The notes: generated from the sequence alone by a model not told the origin. Numbered from the stretch's first letter, positions 1-8,791 are shown. The stretch is 11,726 nucleotides of DNA from Fidelibacterota bacterium (GCA_003645825.1 QNCQ01000029.1:1-11726), one strand, 5' to 3'. Numbers and translations are program-made.

Positions 1-1770
1 AAAAATTATCTCCTTCTTTTCATTATCCGCTATCTCCGATATAATCGCCCATGATTGGGGATTGAGAAAAATCTTCCCATATTGTGAGCCCTTGCTACCA
101 ATTTTCTCTCCATTATCCTTCACCGCGCGTATATACCACTCTCCATCCCAATAGAGATGATTGATTTTATCTTTCAACATATTTACAGCTTCAGAATATC
201 TCTTCTCTCTACCCCTATCACCCTTCATCTTACAAATTTCCAGAAATCCATCCAGGATATATACCAGAAACTCTCCTACCCATATAGAAATACCCTTGCT
301 ATTAACGCCAACAGCGCTCATACCATCATTCCAATCCCCGCTTTGAATAAATGGTAGTCCATCTTTGTCCGTATCCGAAAGAGTTATATCTATTGCCCTG
401 CAACAATGTTCGTATATCGATTCCACCATATCAGGTTTATCATAGTAGGGAATCATTTCATCAAGAAAACCACTATCCCCTGTTTCCAGAACATATTTAT
501 ATACAACAAAAGGCAACCAGAGATGAGTATCAGACATATTAACTTTTTCACCCACTTCGGTTATAGAATGCCACCACTGAAGAGCTCTCCCCGTTGAAAG
601 CTGATGCTTTGCATGCAGTACAATCTGATTCTTACATAGCTCCGGTGCTAGATGAAGGAAAATCATGCTATCCTGAAGCTGATCTCTATAACCATATGCT
701 CCGCTTTGCTGATAGTAGGCACATCTACCCCATATCCTTGAAGATATAGTCTGATATTTAAGCCACCTATTTACGAGAATATCTATCGCCATATCGGGAG
801 TTTTAACCTCAGATCCATTTAGGAGTTTATTCCATCTATTCTTTGTCTCTTCGAGCTCTTTCTCAACAACCTTAGAATCAGCGAAATACTTTAAAGCTTC
901 CCTAACACCTTCAAGTTTCCCCTCTATCCCAATAAAGAAAGATATTTTTCTCTCTTTTCCGGGATCAATTCTTATATTTTTGCAAAGGCTCGCAATAGGA
1001 TCATAACCATCTCCACAATGCCCACCAAGCTTTCCACCACGCATTATTTCTTTTGGAGCCGATAGCGAGCCATAATTCCCCAGAAAAGATTCCTTGTCAC
1101 ACTCAAAGCTATCTACCTCTTCCGAACATCCATGATATGCAATAAAAGGATAATCACTATTCCATCTTCCATTTGTATGATCAATTTCCCATAGTCTCTT
1201 AGTAGCAATTAGCGCATTCATTTCTCTCAAAAATTCAGTACGAATAAAACATTTATAAAATTCCCTGTGTAAGTCCGCTGATACTCCAAGACACCATTCT
1301 AAATAAGAATACAAAGACACATTTTTTACCTCTCCTGATTCATTCAGGAATTTGAAGTACCATACTTCCACATTTTTATTAAATGGGACAAACACTGTTA
1401 ATTCAATAAATAGTCCTTTAAAACCAGCTCTAAACACCGTATATCCCACGCCATGCCTACATTGATAAAAATCAAGCCTACGTCTGATAGGCATCCATGT
1501 AGGCGACCAGATGTCTCCTGTATCATTATCTTTCACGATAAAATACTTCCCCCAATTATCCCTTACAAGATCCTGATGCCATCTCGTAATTCTATTTAAT
1601 TCAGAATGCTCATACCAGCTAAACCCACCACCAGCTTGAGAAATAACAATTCCATATTTACCATTGGACACAACATTTATCCAGGGTTTGGGTAGCTCAG
1701 GTGTCTTAATAACATATTCGCTACCATCAGATGAAAAATACCCGTACCTGTTCTCAAAAATCCTTTCCAT
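1..1770 (-). CDS. GH94 (former GT36) glycoside phosphorylase, N-terminal 590 residues, cut by window edge
   Basis: The reading frame opens with ATG at 1770 and stays open to base 1, giving 590 codons of a family that is usually about 800 residues. The missing C-terminus is due to the window edge. The N-terminus (KPWINVVSNGKYGIVISQ, residues 28-45, then GGGFSWYEHSELNRITRW to about 65) is typical of the GH94 beta-sandwich domain. In the (alpha/alpha)6 barrel I see YGYRDQLQD (359-367, Arg362 and Asp363 at the -1 sugar subsite), MSDTHLWLP (412-420) and GDWNDGM (478-484), whose Asp479 matches the family's general acid. LNPQSW (569-574) is also characteristic. There is no signal peptide, so it is cytoplasmic. 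It probably phosphorolyses a beta-linked glucose or N-acetylglucosamine disaccharide, as cellobiose, laminaribiose, cellobionate and chitobiose phosphorylases do; specificity is not readable here. The phosphate-binding residues lie in the missing part, so phosphorylase activity is inferred. It starts 19 nt after the PorV-like gene with AAGGAAAAAGG as ribosome site. Confidence 0.92.
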   Translation of the reverse strand, partial: MERIFENRYGYFSSDGSEYVIKTPELPKPWINVVSNGKYGIVISQAGGGFSWYEHSELNRITRWHQDLVRDNWGKYFIVKDNDTGDIWSPTWMPIRRRLDFYQCRHGVGYTVFRAGFKGLFIELTVFVPFNKNVEVWYFKFLNESGEVKNVSLYSYLEWCLGVSADLHREFYKCFIRTEFLREMNALIATKRLWEIDHTNGRWNSDYPFIAYHGCSEEVDSFECDKESFLGNYGSLSAPKEIMRGGKLGGHCGDGYDPIASLCKNIRIDPGKERKISFFIGIEGKLEGVREALKYFADSKVVEKELEETKNRWNKLLNGSEVKTPDMAIDILVNRWLKYQTISSRIWGRCAYYQQSGAYGYRDQLQDSMIFLHLAPELCKNQIVLHAKHQLSTGRALQWWHSITEVGEKVNMSDTHLWLPFVVYKYVLETGDSGFLDEMIPYYDKPDMVESIYEHCCRAIDITLSDTDKDGLPFIQSGDWNDGMSAVGVNSKGISIWVGEFLVYILDGFLEICKMKGDRGREKRYSEAVNMLKDKINHLYWDGEWYIRAVKDNGEKIGSKGSQYGKIFLNPQSWAIISEIADNEKKEIIF

Positions 1771-1789
1771 ATTCCTTTTTCCTTTCTCA

Positions 1790-2803
1790 TTAATAAATTA
1801 CGGAAATATCAATCCTATCTGTGTAACTCAAGCGCCCAAAGTCAGAATAGGCATAGTTTATATTAAGTTTTAAATTTCTTACCTTCCAAACTATACCGCC
1901 CCCAAGTGTTAAACCACCCTCACTATCTTGCATAAACATTGACCTGTAACCCAGCCTGAGCACACCGACTTTTACCAGACCCATTTCTAACCCTAGATTC
2001 ATATATTCAGTATTATCATTAGGATGAACAGCATCAACTGCCATCCTCAAATCCAGCATACTACTTTTCAGAACGTCTACGCAGAGACCAACTCTGAAAA
2101 TTAATGGCAAGTCCCACCTGTCAGTATGCAATTCAGCCGGAATATATTCATTATCACCTGAAGCATTTGGATCCTGGTCATAATATCGTCTTAGATCCCT
2201 ACCTGTGAAGTGCATTTTGCTTCCGAAATTCGAAACAGAAGCACCTATATGATATCTACCATTATCAGAATGATAAATTGTACCAAAATCTATCGCAATA
2301 CTCGATGCTGAACAATGCCATATTTGTTCTCTTATATACTTGAAATTGAACCCAATGGCGAAAAAGTTTGTCAACTTCCTTGCATAAGATACTCCTACTG
2401 CCATATCAGAAGCAGAAAAATATTCACCTGTCCCTTCGGGCAACTCAACAGTTCTTACTCTCATATCACCCATATTCAAAAGATTGATAAAACCTCCAAT
2501 TGCACCCAGGCCGAGCACAGGAAATGTCACCCCTACAAATGAATGCTTGATATCAAGAAACCAGTTTGTATAAGATGCGCAAAAGCTTCCGCCTGGCAGA
2601 TCTACAATCAGAGAAGGATTCCAATAGATCGAGCTTGCATCAAAGGGGACAGCTACTGCAGCACCTCCCATTCCCATCGAAGATGCCCCAACTCCGATCT
2701 TCAGGAAATTAGCAGATGTTGTTCCTACTTTTGTTATATCTTTGGGGAAAAGAATACCGCTGATTAAAAGTATCTCTATCAATAACACTAATTTCTTACT
2801 CAT
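1790..2803 (-). CDS. PorV/PorQ (UPF0164) family outer-membrane beta-barrel protein
   Basis: The ATG start gives 337 residues beginning MSKKLVLLIEILLISG, a signal peptide of about 20 residues. The family hallmark follows at once: FLKIGVGASSMGMGGAAVAVPFDASSIYWNPSLI, read in segments at about residues 30-63. Alternating amphipathic strands run to the end (NLKLNINYAYSDF, DRIDISVIY), as in FadL-like barrels. In Bacteroidetes PorV is an outer-membrane shuttle of the type IX secretion attachment complex; UPF0164 relatives in other FCB phyla are mostly uncharacterised. Its place directly after two genes with T9SS-type C-terminal domains suggests a job in handling or anchoring those proteins, or a sugar channel; both are inference. 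A GTG at 2812 overlaps the upstream TGA and would add three residues. I prefer ATG 2803 because it lies 5 nt after that stop, gives a better signal peptide, and shares its context with the start at 6102. Confidence 0.88.
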   Translation of the reverse strand: MSKKLVLLIEILLISGILFPKDITKVGTTSANFLKIGVGASSMGMGGAAVAVPFDASSIYWNPSLIVDLPGGSFCASYTNWFLDIKHSFVGVTFPVLGLGAIGGFINLLNMGDMRVRTVELPEGTGEYFSASDMAVGVSYARKLTNFFAIGFNFKYIREQIWHCSASSIAIDFGTIYHSDNGRYHIGASVSNFGSKMHFTGRDLRRYYDQDPNASGDNEYIPAELHTDRWDLPLIFRVGLCVDVLKSSMLDLRMAVDAVHPNDNTEYMNLGLEMGLVKVGVLRLGYRSMFMQDSEGGLTLGGGIVWKVRNLKLNINYAYSDFGRLSYTDRIDISVIY

Positions 2804-2808
2804 AGCAC

Positions 2809-5800
2809 TCACTTTATTATTGCAAACTTACCTACCTTTTCTCCTATCTCTCCTGCGTCTACATGATATATATACACGCCAGGAGCCAGATCCATACCAT
2901 CTTTTGTTTGAAGATTCCAGGACTCCGAACCATCGTTCATGCTACTCTCATGATGTATCACTTTAACAAGATCTCCGCTTAATGTATAAATCCGTATAGT
3001 AGCCCTTTGAGGCAAATGAATAAAATCAATCTTTCTGGGGCCTCTCCCAGAAGCAAAAAATCTGGGAGGCTCCCATGGTGCAGCAGCAACGTAAGGATTT
3101 GGAACAACCGCTATCCTGTCAAGTTCCTGTTTAGCCTTGCCTCTATCAACGTATTGAGCCTTTGTCTCAAAATAAAACTGGTCATTGGAACTAAAAGGAA
3201 GATTTATCCCAATGAAGGCTACATCCCCGGAGTCTGGCTGAATGGTTTCCTCATTCTCTGGAGCAACAAAATAAATTGTCCACGTTTCCTTCCACAGGCT
3301 ACCCACTTTTAGCCACAACCTGACATAATCACCAGCACTTAAAACGGAATCCGCATTGTCTTCAGACTCCCATAGATAAAATCTAACCTTATGGTCGTTA
3401 ACAATGTCCCATACCTGAAAATTTGTTTCAAAAATCGGCTTGGAGAACAACCACGAAGTATCTTTAATTCCTACGCGGATTTCATAACAGGTCGGGAATC
3501 CATCTATTCTTATTTTTTTCCCTTTCCAGTAGGAATGAAGCTCCGCATATATGGTCAGATTGGATTTCCCTTTTATCCATCCGGTGGTAGAATCATTAAA
3601 GGCTACTGTATCATCCTTTACAAAGAGCCTCATTCCATTAAAAATTGGATTTGTATCCTCCTGATTCAATGCGTCAGAATTCCTCAAAATAGCAACTGTA
3701 TCTCCATCACCCTCAAGTTCATACAGACTATAATAAGTTGTATCTCTGTGCGTCGTATCATCAAACACAACAAGATACTTACCATCTCTAACCTCTTCAG
3801 GATTCAGGATGTCAACCCACACCTTACCCGTTCCATGTCCCGTTATATGCTTTATTCCCTCTGGAATTTCTGGCGGACAATAACCCGCCACAGGAGCATC
3901 TGGTACCACCATAACAGTATTTTTATCAAGAGTTATGTTCCCGTAAATATCCTTTACAATAATTTTAGTACATTCTGAAGGAAGAATGTTTTTCTCAGCC
4001 CATCCCATATCATAAGAAACTACGGCATAATAGTACGTCTTCCCATTCATAACATCGTAATCCGTCCAAGAGTGCCTCAATCCTGTATCATCACCAAGAA
4101 AATATTTTGTACCGTGGACATCAACCTCAAAGAATCCTTTAATCCCATCTTTTTTATCAAACACAGCAACGGGATCATAGAAATTAGCTTCACCATAGCC
4201 ATTTGTAATTATATATGCATCATTAAATGCAGGATCAGTAGCTTTATATATTCTGTAACCTTCAAAATCATACCCACCGGTTGACGGATCCGCAAATTCA
4301 TCATATGAGGACTCTGCTTTGTCATCCCAATAGAGGGTAACTTTACCGTCTCCAGCTACTGCCCATACCTTCGGCTTTATCGGCGGTCTTGCAAAATTAT
4401 AGTTTGCGTTATAGATGTCCTGTACAACCTTTTTATTTCTTATCAAATCCTGAAGATTCTCGCCAAAAACCAGAGCCAGCGAAAACCTCTCGGTATGCCG
4501 GGGTGGCATAATGAAAGGCCCAGAACCAAAAAGAAAAGCAATGTTTCCATTCTGTTTCCCTGCATCAAAATGATAATTGGCTATTCTTTCCCATATGACC
4601 TCATCGAACCTGTACTCAACTCCTGAACCGATATAAAACGAATCAAAAGAGGTAAGTCCTATCTGGTCAGATTCATCTTTGTCCGTTTTATCATAATAAG
4701 GTTCTCCTTCAGTAGGCATACCATCACCTTCTCCCCAGTCTCCAGTACCTGCTACACCATCGGCACCCACATCATGTAACTCAGGATCCCAGTCACCATC
4801 ATTATCTATTGAATCATTCCTGCTCTCATCTATAAGCAAATTGTTAAACCCATCACGATTTATCCAGTCTCTATATTTCAAACCCATGTGGACTCTCTCA
4901 TTTTCATCAATTAACCCGTCCAGATCATCATCAATTCCATTAAAAGGCTTTTCCGAAACCGTCTGACCTTTTATGTAAACATAGGTTGAATCATGTATTT
5001 GAAGATAAAGAGTATTGCCTTCAAACCTCCAGAATTTTCCACTCCCACCAGAGGAAAAGGACACAACTTTTCTTCCCCAATCGTTAGAAGGGCTCATATT
5101 AGAATAATCAATGACAACGATCTCATCAGGGAGAACCCTGGGTTTAAAATCTATTGAGGTTAATATAGGGCCTTCCCCTTCCGCGCCATCGCCATCATTA
5201 TCAATACCATCGAATGGATTACCTGGACTTTCCAGAAATGCATAGCCAGCATAGCCGGTCTCCCATCCAGTCTCACCTTTGCCATTAGCATCCCACGTAT
5301 AAGCAATATCGAGTCCTAGATCATAATAAGCATTATCATCATTTGAATCATTCATTCCCCCGACACCCGAATCACAATACATACCAAAAACTGTTTTATC
5401 ATAATGCGTAGTGCTTATATTCGTGATATCATAATGCCAGAAAATGATGTCCTCAGCCAACACATTCGACCATTGAAAACCTCGAACAGCTACCCTCATT
5501 CCAAGACCACCTCGTGAAGTATCGTTTTCATCACAGTGAAACTTTCCCCAAAAATCCCTCCCCCTGTCCTGATAATCATCCATCATAAAATAGCTTTCCT
5601 GATCAGCATTTGTCTTCTGTCCAAAATATCCATTCCACTTACCGCCCCACGAAGCGGGCTTATCTGGCCAATATTTTGGCCACGTATTTGGATCATCACT
5701 CATCGCAATGTAATCCTGCTCCGGGTTCGAAAAACCAGGGAGTGGTTGCCAACCATATTCTATTCCAGTAGGACCGGTTTCGTAATGCTCTCTATACCCC

Positions 5801-6102
5801 CCTTCGACAATATGGATTGTATCACCCGTGACAAGTTTCACTTCCGCAGCCACTATCGGATAAATGCCATCCATGTAAGAATGCTTTGTCCCCTTTGGCC
5901 ACACACCAGAAGGTTGTTTACCCCACCATCCGACTTCACCAAAGTTCCAGAAAAGAGTTTCAACAAGATTACCATTATGCAGCCCCTGCTTCCTGAATTT
6001 ACGATCCCCATGCAGTTCATCGAGGTTATTCTGAGGAACGAGCGAAGAACATATAAACAAAACAAAAACGAAAGCCTTTATTAATACTTTTCTTTCTTTC
6101 AT
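2809..6102 (-). CDS. Large secreted protein with Asp-rich Ca-binding-type loops, FN3-like region and T9SS-type C-terminal domain
   Basis: The product has 1097 residues. Residues 1 to about 24 form a signal peptide (KAFVFVLFICSSLVPQ); Cys18 follows Ile, so this is not a good lipobox. The N-terminal half is rich in Trp, Gly and Asp. Three acidic loops, DGIDNDGDG (298-306), NGIDDDLDGLIDE (388-400) and DSIDNDGDWDPE (430-441), look like Ca-binding DxDxDG loops. Residues 573-715 resemble a fibronectin type III module (GDGKVTLYWDD, FEGYRIYKATDP, NGKTYYYAVVSYD). The end (VVPNPY at 999-1004, then ATIRIYTLSGDLVK and GVYIYH, to 1097) is a FlgD-like Ig or T9SS-type sorting domain. From memory, similar proteins sit beside TonB receptors and PorV-like genes in Calditrichota/KSB1-type genomes, with no defined function. 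I see no catalytic motif. Its ATG overlaps the receptor's TGA by 4 nt, so the two are probably translated coupled. A role as the receptor's surface partner, replacing SusD, is inference. Confidence 0.85.
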   Translation of the reverse strand: MKERKVLIKAFVFVLFICSSLVPQNNLDELHGDRKFRKQGLHNGNLVETLFWNFGEVGWWGKQPSGVWPKGTKHSYMDGIYPIVAAEVKLVTGDTIHIVEGGYREHYETGPTGIEYGWQPLPGFSNPEQDYIAMSDDPNTWPKYWPDKPASWGGKWNGYFGQKTNADQESYFMMDDYQDRGRDFWGKFHCDENDTSRGGLGMRVAVRGFQWSNVLAEDIIFWHYDITNISTTHYDKTVFGMYCDSGVGGMNDSNDDNAYYDLGLDIAYTWDANGKGETGWETGYAGYAFLESPGNPFDGIDNDGDGAEGEGPILTSIDFKPRVLPDEIVVIDYSNMSPSNDWGRKVVSFSSGGSGKFWRFEGNTLYLQIHDSTYVYIKGQTVSEKPFNGIDDDLDGLIDENERVHMGLKYRDWINRDGFNNLLIDESRNDSIDNDGDWDPELHDVGADGVAGTGDWGEGDGMPTEGEPYYDKTDKDESDQIGLTSFDSFYIGSGVEYRFDEVIWERIANYHFDAGKQNGNIAFLFGSGPFIMPPRHTERFSLALVFGENLQDLIRNKKVVQDIYNANYNFARPPIKPKVWAVAGDGKVTLYWDDKAESSYDEFADPSTGGYDFEGYRIYKATDPAFNDAYIITNGYGEANFYDPVAVFDKKDGIKGFFEVDVHGTKYFLGDDTGLRHSWTDYDVMNGKTYYYAVVSYDMGWAEKNILPSECTKIIVKDIYGNITLDKNTVMVVPDAPVAGYCPPEIPEGIKHITGHGTGKVWVDILNPEEVRDGKYLVVFDDTTHRDTTYYSLYELEGDGDTVAILRNSDALNQEDTNPIFNGMRLFVKDDTVAFNDSTTGWIKGKSNLTIYAELHSYWKGKKIRIDGFPTCYEIRVGIKDTSWLFSKPIFETNFQVWDIVNDHKVRFYLWESEDNADSVLSAGDYVRLWLKVGSLWKETWTIYFVAPENEETIQPDSGDVAFIGINLPFSSNDQFYFETKAQYVDRGKAKQELDRIAVVPNPYVAAAPWEPPRFFASGRGPRKIDFIHLPQRATIRIYTLSGDLVKVIHHESSMNDGSESWNLQTKDGMDLAPGVYIYHVDAGEIGEKVGKFAIIK
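4774..5211 (-). other. Three Asp-rich Ca-binding-type loops within the 1097-residue protein
   Basis: The codons for residues 298-311, 388-401 and 429-443 encode loops with the pattern (D/N)-G/S-I-D-(N/D)-D-x-D-(G/W). They resemble the D-x-D-x-D-G calcium loops of thrombospondin type 3 and dockerin-like repeats. The spacing is irregular (about 90 and 41 residues), so these are recurrent loops rather than a tandem array. Calcium binding is inferred from the pattern only. Confidence 0.6.
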
Positions 6103-8729
6103 AGCATCACTTCCAATCCGATAATAACTTCTCTTGGTGGGTAATAATAATCAGGCCTCGTTAAAAAATCCCTGAGAGAATGTATAGGTTGCTCGGGCAC
6201 ATAAGTTGGTATTAAAGAGTAATCAGGTCTCCCAGTATCAGGGAAAACCTGAAGCGCATTTGCCCGATCAAACAGATTTTTAACCTGCGAGTATAGCTGA
6301 AATTCTATCTTACCTAATTTTATTCTATATGCTGCATTAAGGTCAACAGAGAACGTAGAGGGTTTCCTCTCACTATTCTCGAATGCTGTCCTCTGGTTTT
6401 GATACTCAGGAGTGTAGGGCAATCCAGAGCCATACTTCCCTACCAGTCCGATTACCCATGAAGGCTGAGTGAAAACAACACTCACATTCAAAGTATGGGT
6501 CTGATCCCAGTCAAGAGGGACAACCTGTATTTCACTCTCCCGTGGAGGGTCTGACTGTCTATCATAAAAAGTAGCTCGCGGATCTGAAGCATTACCCTCC
6601 GCAATTTGATAAGTGTAATCAATCGACCCCGAAAACCATCCTATAGCTTTCCGGGTCAAGGTAACAGCAATGCCACGAACATTTCCGTAATCTCTATTCT
6701 CATACCTTGCGTACATATCTCCTAACACATACAGCTCATATATCTGGGTCCCTACCAGATTTCTTATATCCTTATAGTAACCTGTTACATCAAGAATTAA
6801 CCCATTGCCAATCATCTGTTGAAGGCCAAGTTGATATATCACCGTCTTTTCAGGCTTCAGGTCGGCATTCCCCATTATTGTATTAAGCCCACCACCCTGT
6901 ACCTCAAACTCTGAATTATAATACAAATACTCGAATCTAGGAATCTGAAAGAAATGTCCATATGAAATGTGGATAGCCCCTTTATCCGTTATGGGATAAG
7001 AAATACCAAGTCTGGGACTTAGCTGTTTCTTAGGGCTGGCTTTTCTAAACGGGTTTTCCTCGCCCTTGTAAGAACCATCAGGATCTCTCAGATCTTTTGG
7101 GACAAGTCCATCAGGTTCGAAATAATCAAATCTTACACCTACAGACAGAATCAATCTTTCCAGCTCTATTTTATCCTCAATCCATGCACCAAACTCAAGA
7201 GGAATATGTCTATACTTATTGTTATAAACGCTCTCCGGCGGATACTTCTCAGGTTTCCACCCGGTTGTTCTATCCAACCTCAAACTAAATTCCTCAAGCC
7301 ATAGGTTGCTACGCCTCATCTCAAAACCACATTTAACCTCATTCCTTGTATTCGGCTGAGAAACGAGATTAAATTTGAAGGCACTAATCTTAGAACTTCT
7401 GTAGAAATGGCTCATATCCATACCACCAGTATAAAAACCGTAACCAAGTCTCCTTAAAAGTCGAGGACTTACATATTTATCGCTATTAGGATCACTATAA
7501 ACGTAAGACTTATAACGAGTATAGTAATTCGTGCCCCGTAGCGTATAAAACATTTTCGCAGATGGAGAATGGGTTAATGTAAAACCTATCTGGTAATTTG
7601 ATTGGTACTTTGTTGGAATACCTCTTGGATTATACTTAAAAAGATGATTGTACTCTTTCCAGCGTCTTTCTCCATAATTTCCATCGATATCCAATGACAA
7701 TCTTGGGGTAATCTTAAAGTAGAAGCTCCCCTGAAAAGAATTCCTCCATGAATAATTCATAGGTATGTACTTCCCCGAGCCACTCCGTTCTATGTACCAA
7801 TTATCAGGATTGGGATCATCAAAATTCGATGAGTCACCAGGCAAAAATTCCTCAACCCCATACAGATATCCCTCATTGAAGTAATTTCTAGCAGATACGA
7901 AGAATGAAGAGTTTTTTAGGAAAGCGATAGGTCCCGTAACATCTAATTCTACATTCCTAATCTGAAAAGGGCTTAAATTTTTTATATTCGTGAAAGGAGG
8001 ATCCTGATTGCTTACGTAATCCCCTGAATACAAATCAGCGTGTACCCGAAAATTTTCTAAGCCTCTTTTGGTAACTATGTTAACAACTCCTGATAGAGCC
8101 TGACCATACTCAGCACTAAACGTACCACTTATAACTTTTATCTCCTGAATAGCATTTTTCTCAATTTCCAGCGCCATCTCTTTATTATAGGGATCATTTA
8201 CAGAAATTCCATTTACAAGATAAGCCACTTCTCCTGTTCTACCACCTCTAAAATGTCCATTGACCACCCCAGCTTGAAGATTTACAACCTCAGACAGCTC
8301 CTTCACAGGCAACTTCCGTAACTCATCAGCACTAACTACAACCATAGTAGACGTTCTATCTTTCTGAATCTCAGGCTTTCGACCTATAACAACCACTTCT
8401 TCGCCAAACTCCAGGACCGTTTTTTCCAGCCTGAAATTCTGTACTGTTGTGAAATCTGTCTTAACACGCAGATTTTCTATTCTAATCTTCTTATATCCCA
8501 TCATTGAAGCAACTAGTGTGTATTCCCCGGGAGGTACATTCAAAATCACATACACTCCATTAGCATCCGTCGCAGCACCCAAAGATGTCCCTTCAAGCAT
8601 AACATTGACCCATGGCAGAGGCTCTCCAGTCTGCGCATCGACAACTCTGCCTCTTATCTTGCCAGTCACCCCGGCCACTAAAAATTCTGTCATGACCAGC
8701 AACAATAAAGGTATTAATATTCTTTTCAT
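6099..8729 (-). CDS. TonB-dependent outer-membrane receptor with N-terminal carboxypeptidase-regulatory-like domain
   Basis: The product has 876 residues. A signal peptide (ILIPLLLLVMTEFLVAG) ends near residue 20. Residues 24-105 form a CarboxypepD_reg-like beta-sandwich (GKIRGRVVDAQTGEPLPWVN, DANGVYVILNVPPGEYTL). EEVVVIGRKPEI (110-121) may act as the TonB box. The plug covers about 125-225, with VAYLVNGISVNDPY and, at 198-221, KVISGTFSAEYGQ followed by ALSGVVNIVTKR. The rest is a 22-strand-type barrel ending REVIIGLEVML, without the usual terminal aromatic residue. Such receptors import bulky ligands across the outer membrane using TonB-ExbBD energy. No SusD partner follows, so this is not a standard SusC/SusD pair; the 1097-residue T9SS-type protein takes that place. 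The neighbouring CBM9-like and GH94 genes make an oligosaccharide the likely ligand, but sequence alone does not show it. The ATG is preceded by GGAG with a 4-nt spacer. Confidence 0.93.
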   Translation of the reverse strand: MKRILIPLLLLVMTEFLVAGVTGKIRGRVVDAQTGEPLPWVNVMLEGTSLGAATDANGVYVILNVPPGEYTLVASMMGYKKIRIENLRVKTDFTTVQNFRLEKTVLEFGEEVVVIGRKPEIQKDRTSTMVVVSADELRKLPVKELSEVVNLQAGVVNGHFRGGRTGEVAYLVNGISVNDPYNKEMALEIEKNAIQEIKVISGTFSAEYGQALSGVVNIVTKRGLENFRVHADLYSGDYVSNQDPPFTNIKNLSPFQIRNVELDVTGPIAFLKNSSFFVSARNYFNEGYLYGVEEFLPGDSSNFDDPNPDNWYIERSGSGKYIPMNYSWRNSFQGSFYFKITPRLSLDIDGNYGERRWKEYNHLFKYNPRGIPTKYQSNYQIGFTLTHSPSAKMFYTLRGTNYYTRYKSYVYSDPNSDKYVSPRLLRRLGYGFYTGGMDMSHFYRSSKISAFKFNLVSQPNTRNEVKCGFEMRRSNLWLEEFSLRLDRTTGWKPEKYPPESVYNNKYRHIPLEFGAWIEDKIELERLILSVGVRFDYFEPDGLVPKDLRDPDGSYKGEENPFRKASPKKQLSPRLGISYPITDKGAIHISYGHFFQIPRFEYLYYNSEFEVQGGGLNTIMGNADLKPEKTVIYQLGLQQMIGNGLILDVTGYYKDIRNLVGTQIYELYVLGDMYARYENRDYGNVRGIAVTLTRKAIGWFSGSIDYTYQIAEGNASDPRATFYDRQSDPPRESEIQVVPLDWDQTHTLNVSVVFTQPSWVIGLVGKYGSGLPYTPEYQNQRTAFENSERKPSTFSVDLNAAYRIKLGKIEFQLYSQVKNLFDRANALQVFPDTGRPDYSLIPTYVPEQPIHSLRDFLTRPDYYYPPREVIIGLEVML

Positions 8730-8733
8730 GTTT

Positions 8734-8737
8734 CTCC
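8734..8737 (-). promoter_or_regulatory. Ribosome binding site of the TonB-dependent receptor
   Basis: On the minus strand GGAG is followed by AAAC and then ATG at 8729. It lies downstream of the hairpin and T-tract, so any transcript that passes or starts after the hairpin keeps a free ribosome site. This fixes the start at 8729. Confidence 0.65.
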
Positions 8738-8743
8738 ATGAAG

Positions 8744-8791
8744 AAAAAAACAGAAAAAGTACCTGCCAGAGGAAATCCCCCTGACAGGTAC
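8744..8791 (-). terminator. Intrinsic terminator-like hairpin between the CBM9-like gene and the TonB receptor gene
   Basis: On the minus strand GTACCTGTCAG (8791-8781) pairs over 11 positions with CTGGCAGGTAC (8769-8759), with one G-T wobble, around an 11-nt loop that can itself add about three pairs (GGG with CCT). The T-tract TTTTTCTGTTTTTTT follows at once (8758-8744). This is the standard form of a factor-independent terminator. It lies 17 nt after the stop of the CBM9-like gene and 14 nt before the receptor's start codon. No promoter is evident between hairpin and receptor, so I infer partial termination or 3'-end protection, making the first two genes more abundant than the rest. Confidence 0.82.

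Noticed and set aside
2804..2812. GTG start of the PorV-like gene overlapping the upstream TGA.
   Set aside because: It is possible, but it has no ribosome site and adds only three residues before a better ATG whose context matches the start at 6102.
3391..3978. Plus-strand open frame of 195 codons inside the 1097-residue gene.
   Set aside because: The minus strand is coding throughout with family features. The antisense product shows no domain and has a composition typical of a shadow frame.
5536..6084. Plus-strand open frame of 182 codons opposite the N-terminal part of the 1097-residue gene.
   Set aside because: It is fully antisense to the signal peptide and N-terminal domain of a supported gene, without a promoter or ribosome site of note.
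8759..8791. The inverted repeat before the TonB receptor gene considered as an operator.
   Set aside because: It lacks a LacI-type central CpG and is followed directly by T-runs on the transcribed strand, which fits a terminator better.
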